Below the pieces are notes generated by a model. The model did not search any database, was not told the origin of the DNA, and saw only the letters and a program-made list of their open reading frames with translations. A DNA stretch of 64,000 nucleotides from Strigamia acuminata (Eukaryota > Arthropoda > Chilopoda > Geophilomorpha > Linotaeniidae), in NCBI GenBank assembly GCA_949358305.1, contig OX442317.1, forward strand, positions 11,970,186 to 12,034,185, read 5' to 3'. The position numbers and the translations under genes are program-made. This document shows positions 42,157-54,600 of this stretch, piece by piece (position 1 is the stretch's first letter; the number at the start of each line of letters is the position of its first letter).

Positions 42157-43701
42157 TGTCGTAGTAGTCCTATGAAACAATGGATTATAAGCTACTGACC
42201 TTCAAGTTCCCTCGGTCCGCTTACCCAATTTGGTGTTGGGTGAAAACTAAATTCTACAAGTGCTTGACGTGAGTTGTGGTGTGAAAATATGAGACTATTT
42301 TCTAAACTAACTGATATTTTTAATTGGCCTTTAAAACCCCCAAAATATACAATAAGGAGCAATGGTATCCCTGATAACCCCAAAACACTCTTAATTCACC
42401 GCCACCGGTAAGTCCCAGAAAAAACCCAATCACCACACATAAAATTAACAATATAGCAAACTCAAAATACATTCAAATGCAAAATTACGAACGGTTTGTC
42501 TGGTCTGACGGTGATTTACTGGTTGTTGAGTCAAGTCCTTTTTCAGATACGATCTCCCACTTGTGGTCACTTTCTCCCTCTCAGCAAGGGGTCGAGTCTG
42601 GCCACCGCTTCTCTTCCTGGTTGGAATTGAAAACAAACAACGTCCCTTCTCGCGGGTGTGGTCGTCTACGCCTTTCTCTCCCGATCGGTTGATAGCGCTG
42701 CTGGTCAGTCTCCCAACACGGGTTGTTGATGGATTGTTCGGGTGCACCGGATCTCGTGCTGTCGCCCAAGAAACAATCAGCCTCGGTTGCTTTTAGGCAA
42801 GATTGCGAGAACTACGTTGGACTGGAAAACAACTCGCAAGGAGTTATGTAACAATCTAGTCTGGCTCTCCTATCACGAGTGTCTTTTCATCATTTCTTGG
42901 TTTACCACATCACCTCGGGAAACGCCTACTCCTTATTAAAATTCCACCACTCACAACAATCTTTTAATGTAGCTTCAGGGCTTTTCAGCACTTAGGTCAC
43001 CTGTCAGATTTCTTTTTATTAATGGGTCCCTGTCACTGGATTTCACATTGTTTATGTCTCTTTCTCTGTGAATTTCCTCAGGCACTTTTATTGTCCTTCA
43101 CTCATCAGACCAGAGAACAAAGAACATTCCTTTACCAAAATCATACAATATTTCCTACTAAAACATTAAGAGTACATTATTATGAATGTCTGAAAACACT
43201 TTATCATATAATTAAGAATATTTGATCAACAACACTTTTAACACTTTTTTATTTCAAAATCAAGGTAGAATGATTAGAAGGAGAAAGGGTCAAAGAATTG
43301 AGAATCCACCACCAAATCCAATTACCTATTAACTTTCAATTTTAATATCTATCAATTCCTTAACTCAGAATATCCACAAAAGCCCAAATCCAAATTATCC
43401 ATTAAGTTCCTCTAGTTGAAAATCTACTCCATTAGTAAGATTGAGAGCCCCTCCTTAATTGAGGTCGCTCTTACCCAACCCTCAGCTCCCCTTTGTCTAT
43501 GCCTTCAGGCCTAGTCTACCATCTAGATGAGTGTTTGTTTTCCTTCACCCTTTTGTCCCACACCTGTCTAAAAGAATAGCACCGGCTATGTACTTAAATG
43601 AGTGTTTACATTCTTTCATTCATTTTTATTCAAGGACAAAATATGTTTACACACCCAACCGTTTTTATTATAATGTTTTATTCATCGTCGCTACCGCGAC
43701 A
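42157..43701 (-). repeat. Gypsy-E 5' LTR
   Basis: The 1545-bp partner of 17690-19234, followed by AAGA (43702-43705), the duplicated target. Confidence 0.93.
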
Positions 43702-45103
43702 AAGACAGCGTGGCTGGTCAGAAACGAGAAGAGACGTGAGACATCTCACAAGATGACTCAAACATGGCGTATAGTGGTGTAAGAACGTGACTTGGAATCT
43801 CCTCTGAAGATTGGCGCCAATCTGTGGTTCTCAGTGGGTAAAGATGAAAGGAACTCAACTACTATGCATCTGGAGCTGTCCCTGGGGAGAGAGAGCGCGT
43901 TTTGGTGCCCTACTCACACGCCATTGTGGTCAAGTGAGTGAAGAAGTATTTCCAAAGGGGAGAGGATAAAATGCAACCATTTATTCTCGGAAATACATAA
44001 CAACAAGTACCAACAATGCAGCACGATCAACAACAATAAGCAGCGACAAGCGCAATAACTGCTGCATTGTCTAAGGACAAATGCACTCAATTTGTACAGA
44101 AGTCTCCAAGGGATTTCAAGGAGAAAAATGTATAACTGTTACGGTAAAACTACCGTAGAAAATGATAACTCTAGAAGCTTAAGCCTAACAGCTGAAAATG
44201 TACAATAAAGTAAATAAATACATATTCCATACACTTTCAAAGTGAAACAATCATTGAAAATCTATAAACACACTTGAAAATACAGCAATCAAGCCAAAAT
44301 ATAAAGAAAGGAATAAATACAGGAATTTATAACCAATGAGAGTGCAACTCCACAATGAGTGCAGCATTAAGAAATAAAACTTAGAATTAACAAGCAATAA
44401 GACTTACAACTATTTTATTACTAAATATAAGAAGCCCCAATTACTTATTAAAACACAAAGAAACAGCACAACAGTAATTGCTATGCTTAAATTACAAGCA
44501 ACGTTAAGCCACGCCCATCGTAATGGCGGACGACAGGTCGAGCAGACGACGCAAACAGGACAAAGACAACTGGGAAAAATTCCCTAGACAGGCGAGAATT
44601 AAACCAGAAGGAAAGCACAATCAACAGGCATGTAAACATCGATTAGCAAAGGTTTTTGACACTTGACAGAACCGGAAACGATTCCGCCAGTGCAACTGGT
44701 GCGAGCGCACACGTTAACGTGATCGTTAACGTCGAAAACGTTCGTACTTTGACGATTCGCACACAAGCTGGGCGATGCCGCACCTTGTGTGGACGCGGAC
44801 CGGACAGCAAAGGTTCGTGAGACCAAATACTGACTCTAAAAGTATTCGGGTTAACAATAAATCGTTAATAACAAATACATCTGCATTCTAGTTCGACACA
44901 AAAAAGCATTCCAGGAAGCGAATAACCCGTAAAATCTCATAAGATGAGTAGAAAATTGAATGTTCGCTTTAAGAAAGAAATTAAAGACTAATTTGACTTT
45001 CCAGGGAATAAAATGAATTGACGTGAAATTCCAACGCTGCTAGCAACAGCGTCTTCCCCGCGAAAGAAAAGTGACGTCCACCATAGGCAGGCGGGTCGTC
45101 GTG
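43702..45103 (-). other. 3' region of BEL-1, probable partial 3' LTR
   Basis: No ORF of note. A likely LTR boundary is at about 45047. With the partner LTR outside the window, this cannot be confirmed here. Confidence 0.4.
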
Positions 45104-45826
45104 TCAGTCTAATTCGAGTGCCCGGATGTGGCGGACTGAGCGCAGATACTCCTTTCCATTCGCTGCAGTGACGCGCACAACGCGTATGAGCCCATCTTCA
45201 CCTGGCATCACCTCCTTGATTCGTGCCAATGGCCAAAAGTATGGATTGGATCCAACTTTTTCCATTAGCACAATCTGACCAACGGTTGGATTCTTAAAAG
45301 ACGGATCGCCTTTCATTTCGTGGAAGTTTCTCAATTGTTTGAGGTAGCTCTCTCGCCAATATGTCCAGAACTCCCAAATAAACTGTCTTCGCTTTCGGTC
45401 GAGTTTCTTGAGATCCTTGCGTCGGATCGCATTGACTGTTCGGTTAATGACATACTTCGGCATGCCACCCGTTAAAAAGTTTTCGGGGGAAAGTATGCAG
45501 CCCCCGTCCGGTTCCTCGTGGACGTATGAGAGGGGTCTCGAATTTAGAACCGAGCATACTTCCGCCACGACTGTCTGAAGCGTTTCCAGATCAATGCTTC
45601 GGCGCAACAACGTTTTCCAGAGTTTATCTTTTACTGATCGGACCAATCTTTCCCAGGCACCTCCTGCCCATGGAGACAGGGGAGGGATAAATGTCCACCT
45701 AATATGATTGTCGGCCAACATTGTCTGAAAACCTTTTTTGGCAATCAATTTGCCCCATGATTGAATTTCTAGGCATCCTCTTTCAAACGTTTTTGAGTTA
45801 TCCGAGAATACTTTCGCGGGATATCC
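45104..45826 (-). pseudogene. pol: BEL-1 integrase, C-terminal part
   Basis: It includes the core motif around VFSDNSKTF (Asp) and WTFIPPLSPWAGGAWERLV (Glu), followed by the typical BEL C-terminal region (LNSRPLSYVHEEPD, ENFLTGG) to the stop. It is out of frame with the preceding segment because of a small indel near 45826, where the upstream frame ends at FGAR then TAG. The BEL integrase Asp-Asp-Glu residues on this side are present. Confidence 0.85.
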
Positions 45827-46924
45827 CTATCTAGCCCCGAAACGTCTAAAGGCAAGCAGAAAGCGCTCCACTGATAAATCTTCTGAGACTTCCAGATGGA
45901 TGCTCCGTGTCACGAGGCAGGTAAACAGTAAGATATAAACCTTGCTCTGTTCTCCATGTACTTTGGCAATAATCGGACCCAAATGGTCGATACCGGTGTG
46001 TTGGAACGGTGCAGCTGGAGTCATCCTCTCCATAGGCGGATCACCCATGGGCGGATCGCTGCGAGCGAGTTTTGCCTTTTTGCAAATAAGACAACCGCGT
46101 ATGACGGACTGGACTGTCCTTCGGCCACGAAGTATCCAAAAACGATCGCGCGTGCGATGCAATGTCTCACTTAGATCTCCATGCATGAGATCTAGATGAA
46201 TATTCCGGATAATCAGACGTGTAACCCAGCTGTCGGGGTGTAAGAAAATCGGATACGATTCGTCAAACGGAAGGTCAGACTTTCCTAAGCGACTTCTCAA
46301 ACGCAAAAGGTCTTTTTCGTCCAAAAACAAATCAAAATTCCTGAGTGGTGAGCCCTTGTTGACTTCCTCTTTGTTTCTTACAGAATCGCGTTCCTCAGAA
46401 AAGTAAAAACTTTGCGACCAACGAATAAGTCGTTCTTCAGCTGCTTCTAACTCGCTCGGATCGAGTTCTTCCCCGCGAAAGGAAGGAGAGCGCCAGCGCA
46501 AAATGTAGGCCAAGACACGCGACAAGCGGTTCAGTGAGCTGAAACGTCGGGTGAATTGATCGAGAAAATCGTCTTGAGATGAGATAGCATGAGCGACTGG
46601 TCTAATTTCCTCCTTAGGAAAGACAACCTCATCTGGATCCATCGGAATTGCGGTTGGTAGACTTGGACCATACCACCAAAGATGACTTTCTGTGAGCGTT
46701 TTTGCATCACATGGTCTGGTTAAAAGATCAGCAGGATTTTCCTTTGTCGGAACGTAATTCCACTGTGTGGGGTTGGACTTGCTGAGAACCTCAGCTACCC
46801 GGTTCGAAACGTAAGGTTTCCACTGGTTCTTTGTGGATTTGATCCAACCAAGAGCTACCATGGAATCCGAGTAATACGTCACTTTGTCGACTGGATAGTC
46901 AGGCAAAAAGTCCTCGAGGATGTA
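45827..46924 (-). pseudogene. pol: BEL-1 RNase H end and integrase N-terminal part
   Basis: It continues RNase H (YSDSMVALGWIKS, with the conserved Asp), then a linker. The integrase zinc-binding region (CLICKKAKLARSDPP) and the start of the core (HTGIDHLGPI with the first Asp; CLVTRSIHLEV) follow. The 5' end is cut by the Gypsy-N insertion and the 3' end by a frameshift at about 45826. Confidence 0.9.
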
Positions 46925-48684
46925 TGTGACGGTGACGACCACAACTCCCATTTAACAATGGTACCGGGAAGAGATCGCAATAAAATACAGTGAATACAAT
47001 ACGAGATAAATATAAGAGACAATACAATCAACACACTATAGTTTATTGTTGGCAAACAATAATATCAAAGCTAATTTATACATAAGACTAATGCCGACAT
47101 TTGGCCCGTTAAATAACCATTTTAACTATACAACAAGTTTAGCCAAATGGCTCTATACTAATATCATTACGTGTCCATGGGATGGGAGCGGTTTTCCCAT
47201 CGCTCGACCTGGTTATAGATGTCATCTAAGCCGGATGGCTGTGTCCTGGAGTCCGATACGGCTTCGCTGGTTCCTTGGTTCGCTTGTGTAAATTATCGCA
47301 CGTCGATAAATCGAATGATCTGAGCATTGCGGTTGACTTTGTCTGCACCGCCACAACTTTGGGAGGATATTGGTGTAAGTAAATGTATCCATTCACTTAT
47401 CAATATTCCGCTTACGAATTATATTTAATTCGTGTCGTTGTGAGTTTCTATTAGATATTTCGCGGATAAGTTGTCATCAACTTTATCGGTTATATTGAGT
47501 TCAATATAAGATTAAGTCTTTAGACTTGATTTGTCCAACTGGTTGTCAAATTAAGTTTTGCTGTTATAAATAAAGTGAAGATTAGGCTTCCCGTCGCAAC
47601 ACACAATTGCCGTCGAAAGAAATATACGCCTTGCAATGCAGAACGGTATCAAGCGTCCCCTGCGTCGCAACACGGTCGTTCGTCTGGCGATTGACGGTAT
47701 CACGTACACAGGAGTCGATAGCTCGCGGCTCCGCACAGCAGTATAATCTCTCGCGGTACTAATAATAGACCGACTACTTTGGCATCGAATACCATGAGAA
47801 TCAGCTTGCCAAACACTTGGTGCTACTCGTGGTTACTGTAAAACAGACTGCTTTGGCACCATCCGGTGAAGGAACTAATTCTCAACAGCAACGATGCTAC
47901 TTGCGGTAACGGAATACGTTCATACCGAGAAAGACCACATGGTCCTGTCCGGAGGATACTGAATTGCACAACGGCGGGTTCTCCTTCGGCGTCGCAACCG
48001 TAAACTGTAACACTTATGCAACATAATGATCCCAGCACTTCGACTTCAATTGCCGGCGGTGGCATGATTCTGTAGAATCATGCAACGGTTCTTTGCGAAT
48101 AAATCAACAAAGAACCAAAAGGTTTTTTACGTGAACAATGAATCATATTTCTTAAGTAACAATACCAAACAGAAAATAATCAAACAGAGCTGCTGAATGG
48201 CCGGTTGTTTGGGTTTATATAACCTGACTGGATTAGGGATTAATCCAATCAACCAACTGGAACATGGGTTCCACGAATCCCTCCAATCTCGTATCACCGG
48301 AAGTGGATACTGAGGAGCAATATGCTAATTCACACCACAACCGGAACTGGATACCCAGGACCGGAAATGGATCCACCAATCACATCGATCGGTTGATCGA
48401 TGGATTATCAAATCTCCATTTCTGCTGAACTAGAGATTCCCATCACTTAGTGTGAACAATAATTATTAATATATATTTATATTAATCCTAATAAAGTGTC
48501 GTTTCATACAAATAAATATATTCTTATATTTATTTACCAGTTTCTTAACTCGCAATTCAATTTTACCGCTGAATTATAATCGCGCCATCTAGTGACGACT
48601 CGGAGCATTGACAAATGCGGGTTTCGCCGAAAACACTTAGAATTCGGCCGTGTTATTAATAAATAGCACTTATAAACCGTCATA
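46925..48684 (-). repeat. Gypsy-N 3' LTR
   Basis: A 1760-bp LTR, minus-strand ends TATGACGG and CCGTCACA: an 8-bp inverted repeat with the first bases TA instead of the usual TG. A purine tract AAGGGGGATG (48685-48694) precedes it on the minus strand. Confidence 0.92.
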
Positions 48685-49149
48685 CATCCCCCTTAATTAC
48701 TCAACTTATAAATTTTATTCATAAGTTTATGTTATTCTTGCGAAATGACTTTATTAATAACTCAAAACAGGACTTTTTTCATCCCGAACAGCTGAGTGCG
48801 TGTGCGTGTGACTCAAAATAAATTTCATATTTCTGATGTGCGCAACAATTCTTTTAATGAATTATCAAAAATAAAATATTATTTGGTTACAATAAAACAA
48901 CTGGAAACTTTTACAATACTTAGTCTCATTTCTTCACACAATTATTATTTTCAAATAACAGGAATTTTAACATAATTTTTTGGTAAAATTATTTCTTTTT
49001 TAGGATCATCTCTTGATTTTCCTCTAAAAACATGACTTTTCATATCACAAAATGCTTATTGAAATTGTTTTAAACAGAATACTCTTGTATTTGTACGTTA
49101 ATTCTAACACTCTTTAAAGTTTTCTCAATTTAGCAATTAACTCCGCGAG
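48685..49149 (-). other. Gypsy-N region between ORF3 and the 3' LTR
   Basis: AT-rich 3' untranslated region containing the polypurine tract next to the LTR. No gene is seen. Confidence 0.6.
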
Positions 49150-50826
49150 TCACTTGACTTCTTCTTCATCAGACTCCGATCCTTCACTCTCTTTCTTAAG
49201 AGTCTCACTGGACTCACCGACTTCGGACTTTTCTAGGGGAAGAAATTCCGCTGGTCTTCGGTCGATGACGAAATTGGGTTCTTCACCTATATCTTCTGCG
49301 GGTGGAGATTTCGGCGAGTACTCCGGAGACCTTGGTTCATATTCTGGGGTCTTCTCAACTAACTCGTAACTTTCTTCAATGACCTTCTTCGAAGCGTCGT
49401 ATATCTCCGCAATGCAGGGGAGTCCGTAGAACCATGAAGGGTTTATTAATCCTTTTCCGTCGGTGTTGACTCTGTCAATTAGCAGTGTCCATATGTGTTC
49501 CAGCACAGCAAAAGATTCGCCTCGATTGGCGTTAAATATCAACTTCATCACATGGACAGCATAGTTGATGTTCGAGGGATCGGTAGAGTCTGAGCGCATT
49601 TGTTCCGTGATTTTCTCGGCAATTCTAAAAAGCGTCGGAAAATAGTAGCTCACCTCGTATTCGAATAGATGCGCTATTTTCGCTCCTGGTGGAGGGAAAA
49701 AGGGTTCCACAAGAAGTTCATTTTCGGCTTCTTTTTCGTTCTCCTTGGATACCGTTTGACATCCTTTATCGACGACTGTTGTACTCTGTGGTTTTCGGGA
49801 GCTCTCTAGAGCTTCTGGCGGAATTCTCAGATCTTGCATTTCCCTTCCTAGTGGAGTGGTTATGGCGTTCAAGAACTCCGGGCTGATGTACGGCGATCTT
49901 CCGTCACTGGAGAGGACAATTTTACACTCCGGGCAAGTTGCCCACAACCTGGCCGGGGGAGGGTGAATTCCCATGACCACAAACGGCAGAAAGCTGGGGC
50001 GCCAAGGTTGGCCTTTGGGCCGCTTCTTCGTGCCCTCGCAATTGGAACATTGCGCCAGGTGGCCTCCGGTTCCCGATCCCGAGACCCACCCGACGGCGGA
50101 ACAAAAAGGACATGGCACTTCGTCCTTCGAGAGTACCATATTATCATGTGGTTTGCCGTTCTCTTTATCTTGTTTACACTGGTCTCGTCTTTTCTGGATC
50201 TGACGAACTTTATTTGCCAACTTTTGGCGATCTGACCATGCGCTGGTATTTGACCTATTCCTAGGTTGGTCGGACCTTCGGTAGGAGGAATACGACCTTT
50301 TTTCCCGGTCTCGGTCTGGTGAATCGTTAAATCTAACGTATTCTCTTTTTGAACGCTCTTGGCCAGTACAAGAGGAAGGTGTAGCGTCTTCCAAAGTTCG
50401 GCGGCGTTTAGCTTCCACTGGTGGAGATTTTCTTCTTCGTTCGGGCGACTTGACTTGGTTGTACACAATTTCCACCTTTCGCGGTTTACTGGTACTCGGC
50501 TGGTTTTTTGCAATTGGCGGATTATTTCTGGCGAAATCATCCGCTTTTATCTTTGGAATAACAAATGGCTTCGCCGTTGATTCTTTTTTGGCCGGTTCCT
50601 CCTGTAACGTGGGGGTTCCGGGTGGACCAAGCTCAGTGGGGAGCAATTCGGGATGTTGGCGAGCCCAACTCAAAATATCCCAGCCCCTGGCGTTGATAAT
50701 CACGGGTGTTTTGGGACACCCTTCTACGAATACGGCAGCGGCCGAAGGAGGTGTCGTTACTTCTTCATCGGAGGAAGAGGATTCGATCAACACGTATTTC
50801 CTCTTTTTTTCGATCTTTTTTCCCAT
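49150..50826 (-). CDS. Gypsy-N ORF3: 558-aa putative nuclear protein, unknown family
   Basis: The ATG at 50826 opens a 558-codon ORF in the position where env would sit. There is no signal peptide or membrane segment, so it is not an envelope protein. Visible parts: a basic start (KKIEKKRKY) and an acidic Ser/Asp/Glu patch (about 16-22); basic clusters (RRRKSPPVEAKRRR, about 130-145) suitable for nuclear import; an Arg/Ser-rich region (about 165-200); cysteine pairs CPFC and CSNC (about 237 and 259) and CPEC (about 296) that could bind zinc; an alpha-helical middle; two tandem heptads YEPRSPE and YSPKSPP (about 487-503) resembling the RNA polymerase II C-terminal repeat YSPTSPS; and an acidic C-terminus. 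I do not recognise a family. Function is unknown; nuclear or RNA-linked action is inference. Confidence 0.8.
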   Translation of the reverse strand: MGKKIEKKRKYVLIESSSSDEEVTTPPSAAAVFVEGCPKTPVIINARGWDILSWARQHPELLPTELGPPGTPTLQEEPAKKESTAKPFVIPKIKADDFARNNPPIAKNQPSTSKPRKVEIVYNQVKSPERRRKSPPVEAKRRRTLEDATPSSCTGQERSKREYVRFNDSPDRDREKRSYSSYRRSDQPRNRSNTSAWSDRQKLANKVRQIQKRRDQCKQDKENGKPHDNMVLSKDEVPCPFCSAVGWVSGSGTGGHLAQCSNCEGTKKRPKGQPWRPSFLPFVVMGIHPPPARLWATCPECKIVLSSDGRSPYISPEFLNAITTPLGREMQDLRIPPEALESSRKPQSTTVVDKGCQTVSKENEKEAENELLVEPFFPPPGAKIAHLFEYEVSYYFPTLFRIAEKITEQMRSDSTDPSNINYAVHVMKLIFNANRGESFAVLEHIWTLLIDRVNTDGKGLINPSWFYGLPCIAEIYDASKKVIEESYELVEKTPEYEPRSPEYSPKSPPAEDIGEEPNFVIDRRPAEFLPLEKSEVGESSETLKKESEGSESDEEEVK

Positions 50827-50830
50827 TTTT

Positions 50831-50848
50831 CTAGAGAAAATAATATAG
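50831..50848 (-). promoter_or_regulatory. Candidate 3' splice site before ORF3
   Basis: The minus strand reads TATATTATTTTCTCTAG, ending four bases before the ORF3 ATG. ORF3 is thus likely expressed from a spliced RNA. Confidence 0.6.
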
Positions 50849-51649
50849 AGAATCTTGTCAATACGATTTATTTAATAAAATTTATACCGCCATCTATCGT
50901 GAAAATTTATCAACTTTCTCGATGGTTTCGATATATTTTTATATCGGGATTTTACGTGCGGCTTTTTTACTATTCGTAATATTCTTGATAAACTTATCTT
51001 TGAAATACTTACACTAGGAATCTCCTGAATCCACTTAAGTATTCACAATGATGTGGTGCCGATTTTTTAATTGACAAAACTCGTTGCTTTTAGCGAAGAT
51101 GTTCTTCGCCAACGTAGAGATTCTAATTTTATATATAAAATAGTCGTGAATATCTCTTGATATATTAAATTTATCATTACTTACACGTAACACTCTTAGT
51201 ACAACGTTGAAGCGTCGTGATGATGTTTCGAATTTTCTCGAAGGAGAAATTTTTCTTCCTCACGCCGAGGTCACGTGTTCGTCTTTTTTCAGACGAAATT
51301 AATCACCGAAGTTTTCTCTCGTCCTTTTCTATCATGAAAGGATTATAACATTAAGTCCCGACATATAATGTCCCGAGTTTATTGGTAATATATGGGTCTT
51401 ACCACGAATATCGAGGTTTTTCTTGAAAGAAATCGCGACGAACTTTTCTATCGACGCAGGTGTCAAAGTTGACTCGCACATGTGTGTGAAGCTTGTGAGA
51501 GAACAAATCCTCTACTCTCTACCCGGGGTATTTTCACCATATTCTCCTATAGGTTTATGATTTAACCATGACTAATTTGTGGGTCAAAAGTGACCCGATT
51601 TTTTATCTTTTTAAATACTTTATATTTTATTTAAAAAAATACGCTATCA
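50849..51649 (-). other. Gypsy-N spacer between pol and ORF3
   Basis: AT-rich, non-coding. Its 3' end supplies the polypyrimidine tract for the ORF3 acceptor. Confidence 0.6.
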
Positions 51650-54600
51650 CTAGCGGCGATCTTGAATCAGATGTATAAAATCTGTTGTGCATTCTTGATC
51701 TGTCGTAGAAATTCGCTTCGTACGAGGTTGCAGTTGTGGAAGTTCACAACTTCTTTTCCTTTTCCTAAGGTTATAATCATGTTTTGGATTATTAACTACG
51801 ATGTCGCTTTCTTTTGAAGCGGGTGTTGTAACTTCTTCGGGATCTAATTCCATATTAGCAGAATTATTTCCTAATTCTTGATTATTTAATTCACTTGAAT
51901 TATTTACGGTTGAACTTTCGTTCATCCAATCAGGGTTTGGGTGATTCTCTACTCTTCCACTCTTTTGGTCGAGTGTCCAAGTCTCAATCGGGTAAGATGG
52001 GATATAAGGTGAGAGATCATCAGTATTTATGGATGGTTCTATTGATCCATCAACTAATTTTCTCAACTTATAAGCACCTCCAGGTAAAACTTCCGTAATT
52101 TCCCACGGTCCATCTCGTTTCTCGGCGAAACCTTTAGTAATTCCTTTCTCTTTATTTGAAAGGATGTGAGTGGCTTTCCATACCAAATCACCGACAGTAT
52201 ATTCACAAATGTGAAATTTATTTCTGTGAATCTTGTCGTGTCTCTCATAATTTGCTTGAATACGCAAATGCATCTCTTGATGTGCTCGACGTAAAATTCC
52301 AAGTAAATTATATACGTATTCTTCCGGGTTATTCTTGTCAAATGCATTTGCATGTTGAATGATCCGAGGATCAAAGGGAAGAGGTACATTTCTTCCTGTG
52401 TTCAATAAGAATGGCGTTGCGCCTGTAGCTTCTGATTTAGCCGTTCTCGAGGCAAATGCAAATTCGTTTAAGAATCTCGGCCAATGGGAGTGAATGTCTG
52501 AATAAAGAGCCAGCATTATTTTGATGTCTCTATTGGCCCTTTCCGTAGGATTGGCCTGAGCGTGATATGGACTCACATGAGCCATTCTGATGTTGTGTTT
52601 TTTACAAAACTCTTCATAAATCGTGGATATGAATTGGCTCCCGTTATCACTAACAATTTTCTTTGGGTATCCCCATCTATGAATCACTTCTCCTAACCTA
52701 TTCACAATAGATTCACTAGATGCCTTACTTAAAGGGAATAATTCTACCCATTTAGTACATTGATCTATAATTACTAATACAAATCTGTATTGGCTTCTTC
52801 CTGTCGGTTTGGGACCCATTAAATCAATGCAGATTACTTCCCACGGGTAAGACATGTTATGAGGAGTGTAACTCGCTCTATGCTTCTTATGTTGACAGGG
52901 CTTGTATTGCTGGCAATGAATACAACTTCGGACGTAATTGCGAGTATCTTTATTCATCTTCGGCCAGTAATATATAAGTTTTGCTCGTTCGAGCGTCTTA
53001 CTCATCCCTGCATGTCCACTTAATGGATGTCCGTGACAGGCAAACAGTACTCTTCGTACTAATGACGGTGGAATGACAGCTTTAAATCCGTTTCCAGAGT
53101 CATTCAATTCCTCTTCAAACGTTGGTTTGAAATAAATCAGCATTTCATTACCATTTTCTTCTTGAAAATCTAATTGGTAACCTTGGACTGCTTTCATCCA
53201 TTCTTTAGTTTTCTTAAACTTTCTTTGTTCGATTTCATCTCGTTTCAGATGATCGATTATCATTCTACACTCTTTGTCGGCTAGTTGAGCTTCTATAATT
53301 TCTTCTCGAGTCGGTGGAACTTCCTTTAAAACTTCCGTTAAAGCACTAAATAGTGTTTCTTCTGTAGCTTCATCCATTTTCTCCCCCTTTTCCAAAGTAT
53401 TGTATAATAATTTGGAATAATCGAAATGAAGCTGCACATTCGTTAGAAATTGGCAATCTTCTTTATTATTCCTTCGAATAATTTCTCGATTTCCGTCCCA
53501 TTCTGGCCAGAATTGAGTAATCTCGATTGGCTCACAATAATCATTCTCTGGAATGTCTTCGATCTCCAAAGGCGCTCTCGAGAAGGCGTCGGCAACTTGG
53601 TTCTGGGTACCTCGTCGATATTTAATCTTAAAGGCGCCACATTGAAGTTTAATTGCCCAACGACCAAATCGTCCCGATGGTTCTGGTGTTCCCATCAGCC
53701 ATTTTAATGCTTCGGCGTCTGATTCCAAAGTAAATGTCGTATATTCGATATACGGTCGGAATTTGTCGACTGCCCACACTACTGCTAAACACTCGAGTTC
53801 GGGTGTTGAGTAGCGTACTTCTGCCCCTCGTAAGACTCGACTAGCATAAGCTACGGGTCTAGGAGTCATGATCATTTCTCTTTTTCCTTCATCGAAGAAT
53901 TCCACATCTTGGCATAACACACTACCAAGTCCATCATGTGATGCGTCTGTCAAGATTACGAATGGTTTCATCATATCTGGCATTAACAAAACTTGTGTTT
54001 CGTCACATAAAATATTTTTTATTGTTTCAAAAGCTTTCTCTTGTTCTTCTCCCCATTCGAACACTGCTTTATCATGCATCATGCTAGTTAGAGGCCTAGC
54101 AATTTTTGCATGTTCGGGAATAAATTTCCGGAAGAAATTTGACAAGCCATGAAATCGTTGAATATCCTTGGAATTCTTAGGAGTTGGATATTTCCTAACG
54201 GATACTATCTTGTCTGGGTCAGGTGCTAATCCGGTTGGAGTTATCAAATGACCCAAAAATTTGAGTGTAGTTTTTCCAAATTTTGATTTTTCCTTATTTA
54301 CTGATAAGTTGGCCTTATCTAGTCTTTCCAACACATCTTTGATATGTTCAAGATGTTTCTCCCAAGTGGTGGAGAAGATTATCACGTCGTCCAAATAGAC
54401 TAACGCGTGTTTGTATAATGCTTCGCCCATCACTCGTTCCATTAAGAACTGAAATGTACACGGCGCATTGCAAAGACCAAAAGGCATGCGGACAAATTGG
54501 TAATTGCCTTTCGGAGTATAAAAGGCTGTTTTCTGTCTATCTTCCTCGTCCATCTCGACCTGATAATAACCTTTGGTAAGGTCAAGAGACGTGAAATATT

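Larger units (their letters stand above)
17690..43701 (-). mobile_element. Gypsy-E: Ty3/gypsy element with phlebovirus-like env and antisense gene
   Basis: This minus-strand LTR retrotransposon is bounded by 1545-bp LTRs (17690-19234 and 42157-43701) with TGTCG/CGACA ends and flanked by AAGA (17686-17689 and 43702-43705). I could spot about four differences between the LTRs, so it inserted recently. Order from the 5' end: 5' LTR, primer site, gag-pol (41932-35921), about 2.5 kb including a small structured block, a 218-residue ORF (33391-32735), the antisense gene, env (22145-19293), polypurine tract, 3' LTR. A MITE and Copia-C account for about 8 kb of its length. Without them it is about 18 kb, large for a gypsy element. 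Confidence 0.93.

Noticed and set aside
44599..44826. 75-codon minus-strand ORF in the BEL-1 3' region
   Set aside because: Short, without motif, and inside a probable LTR.
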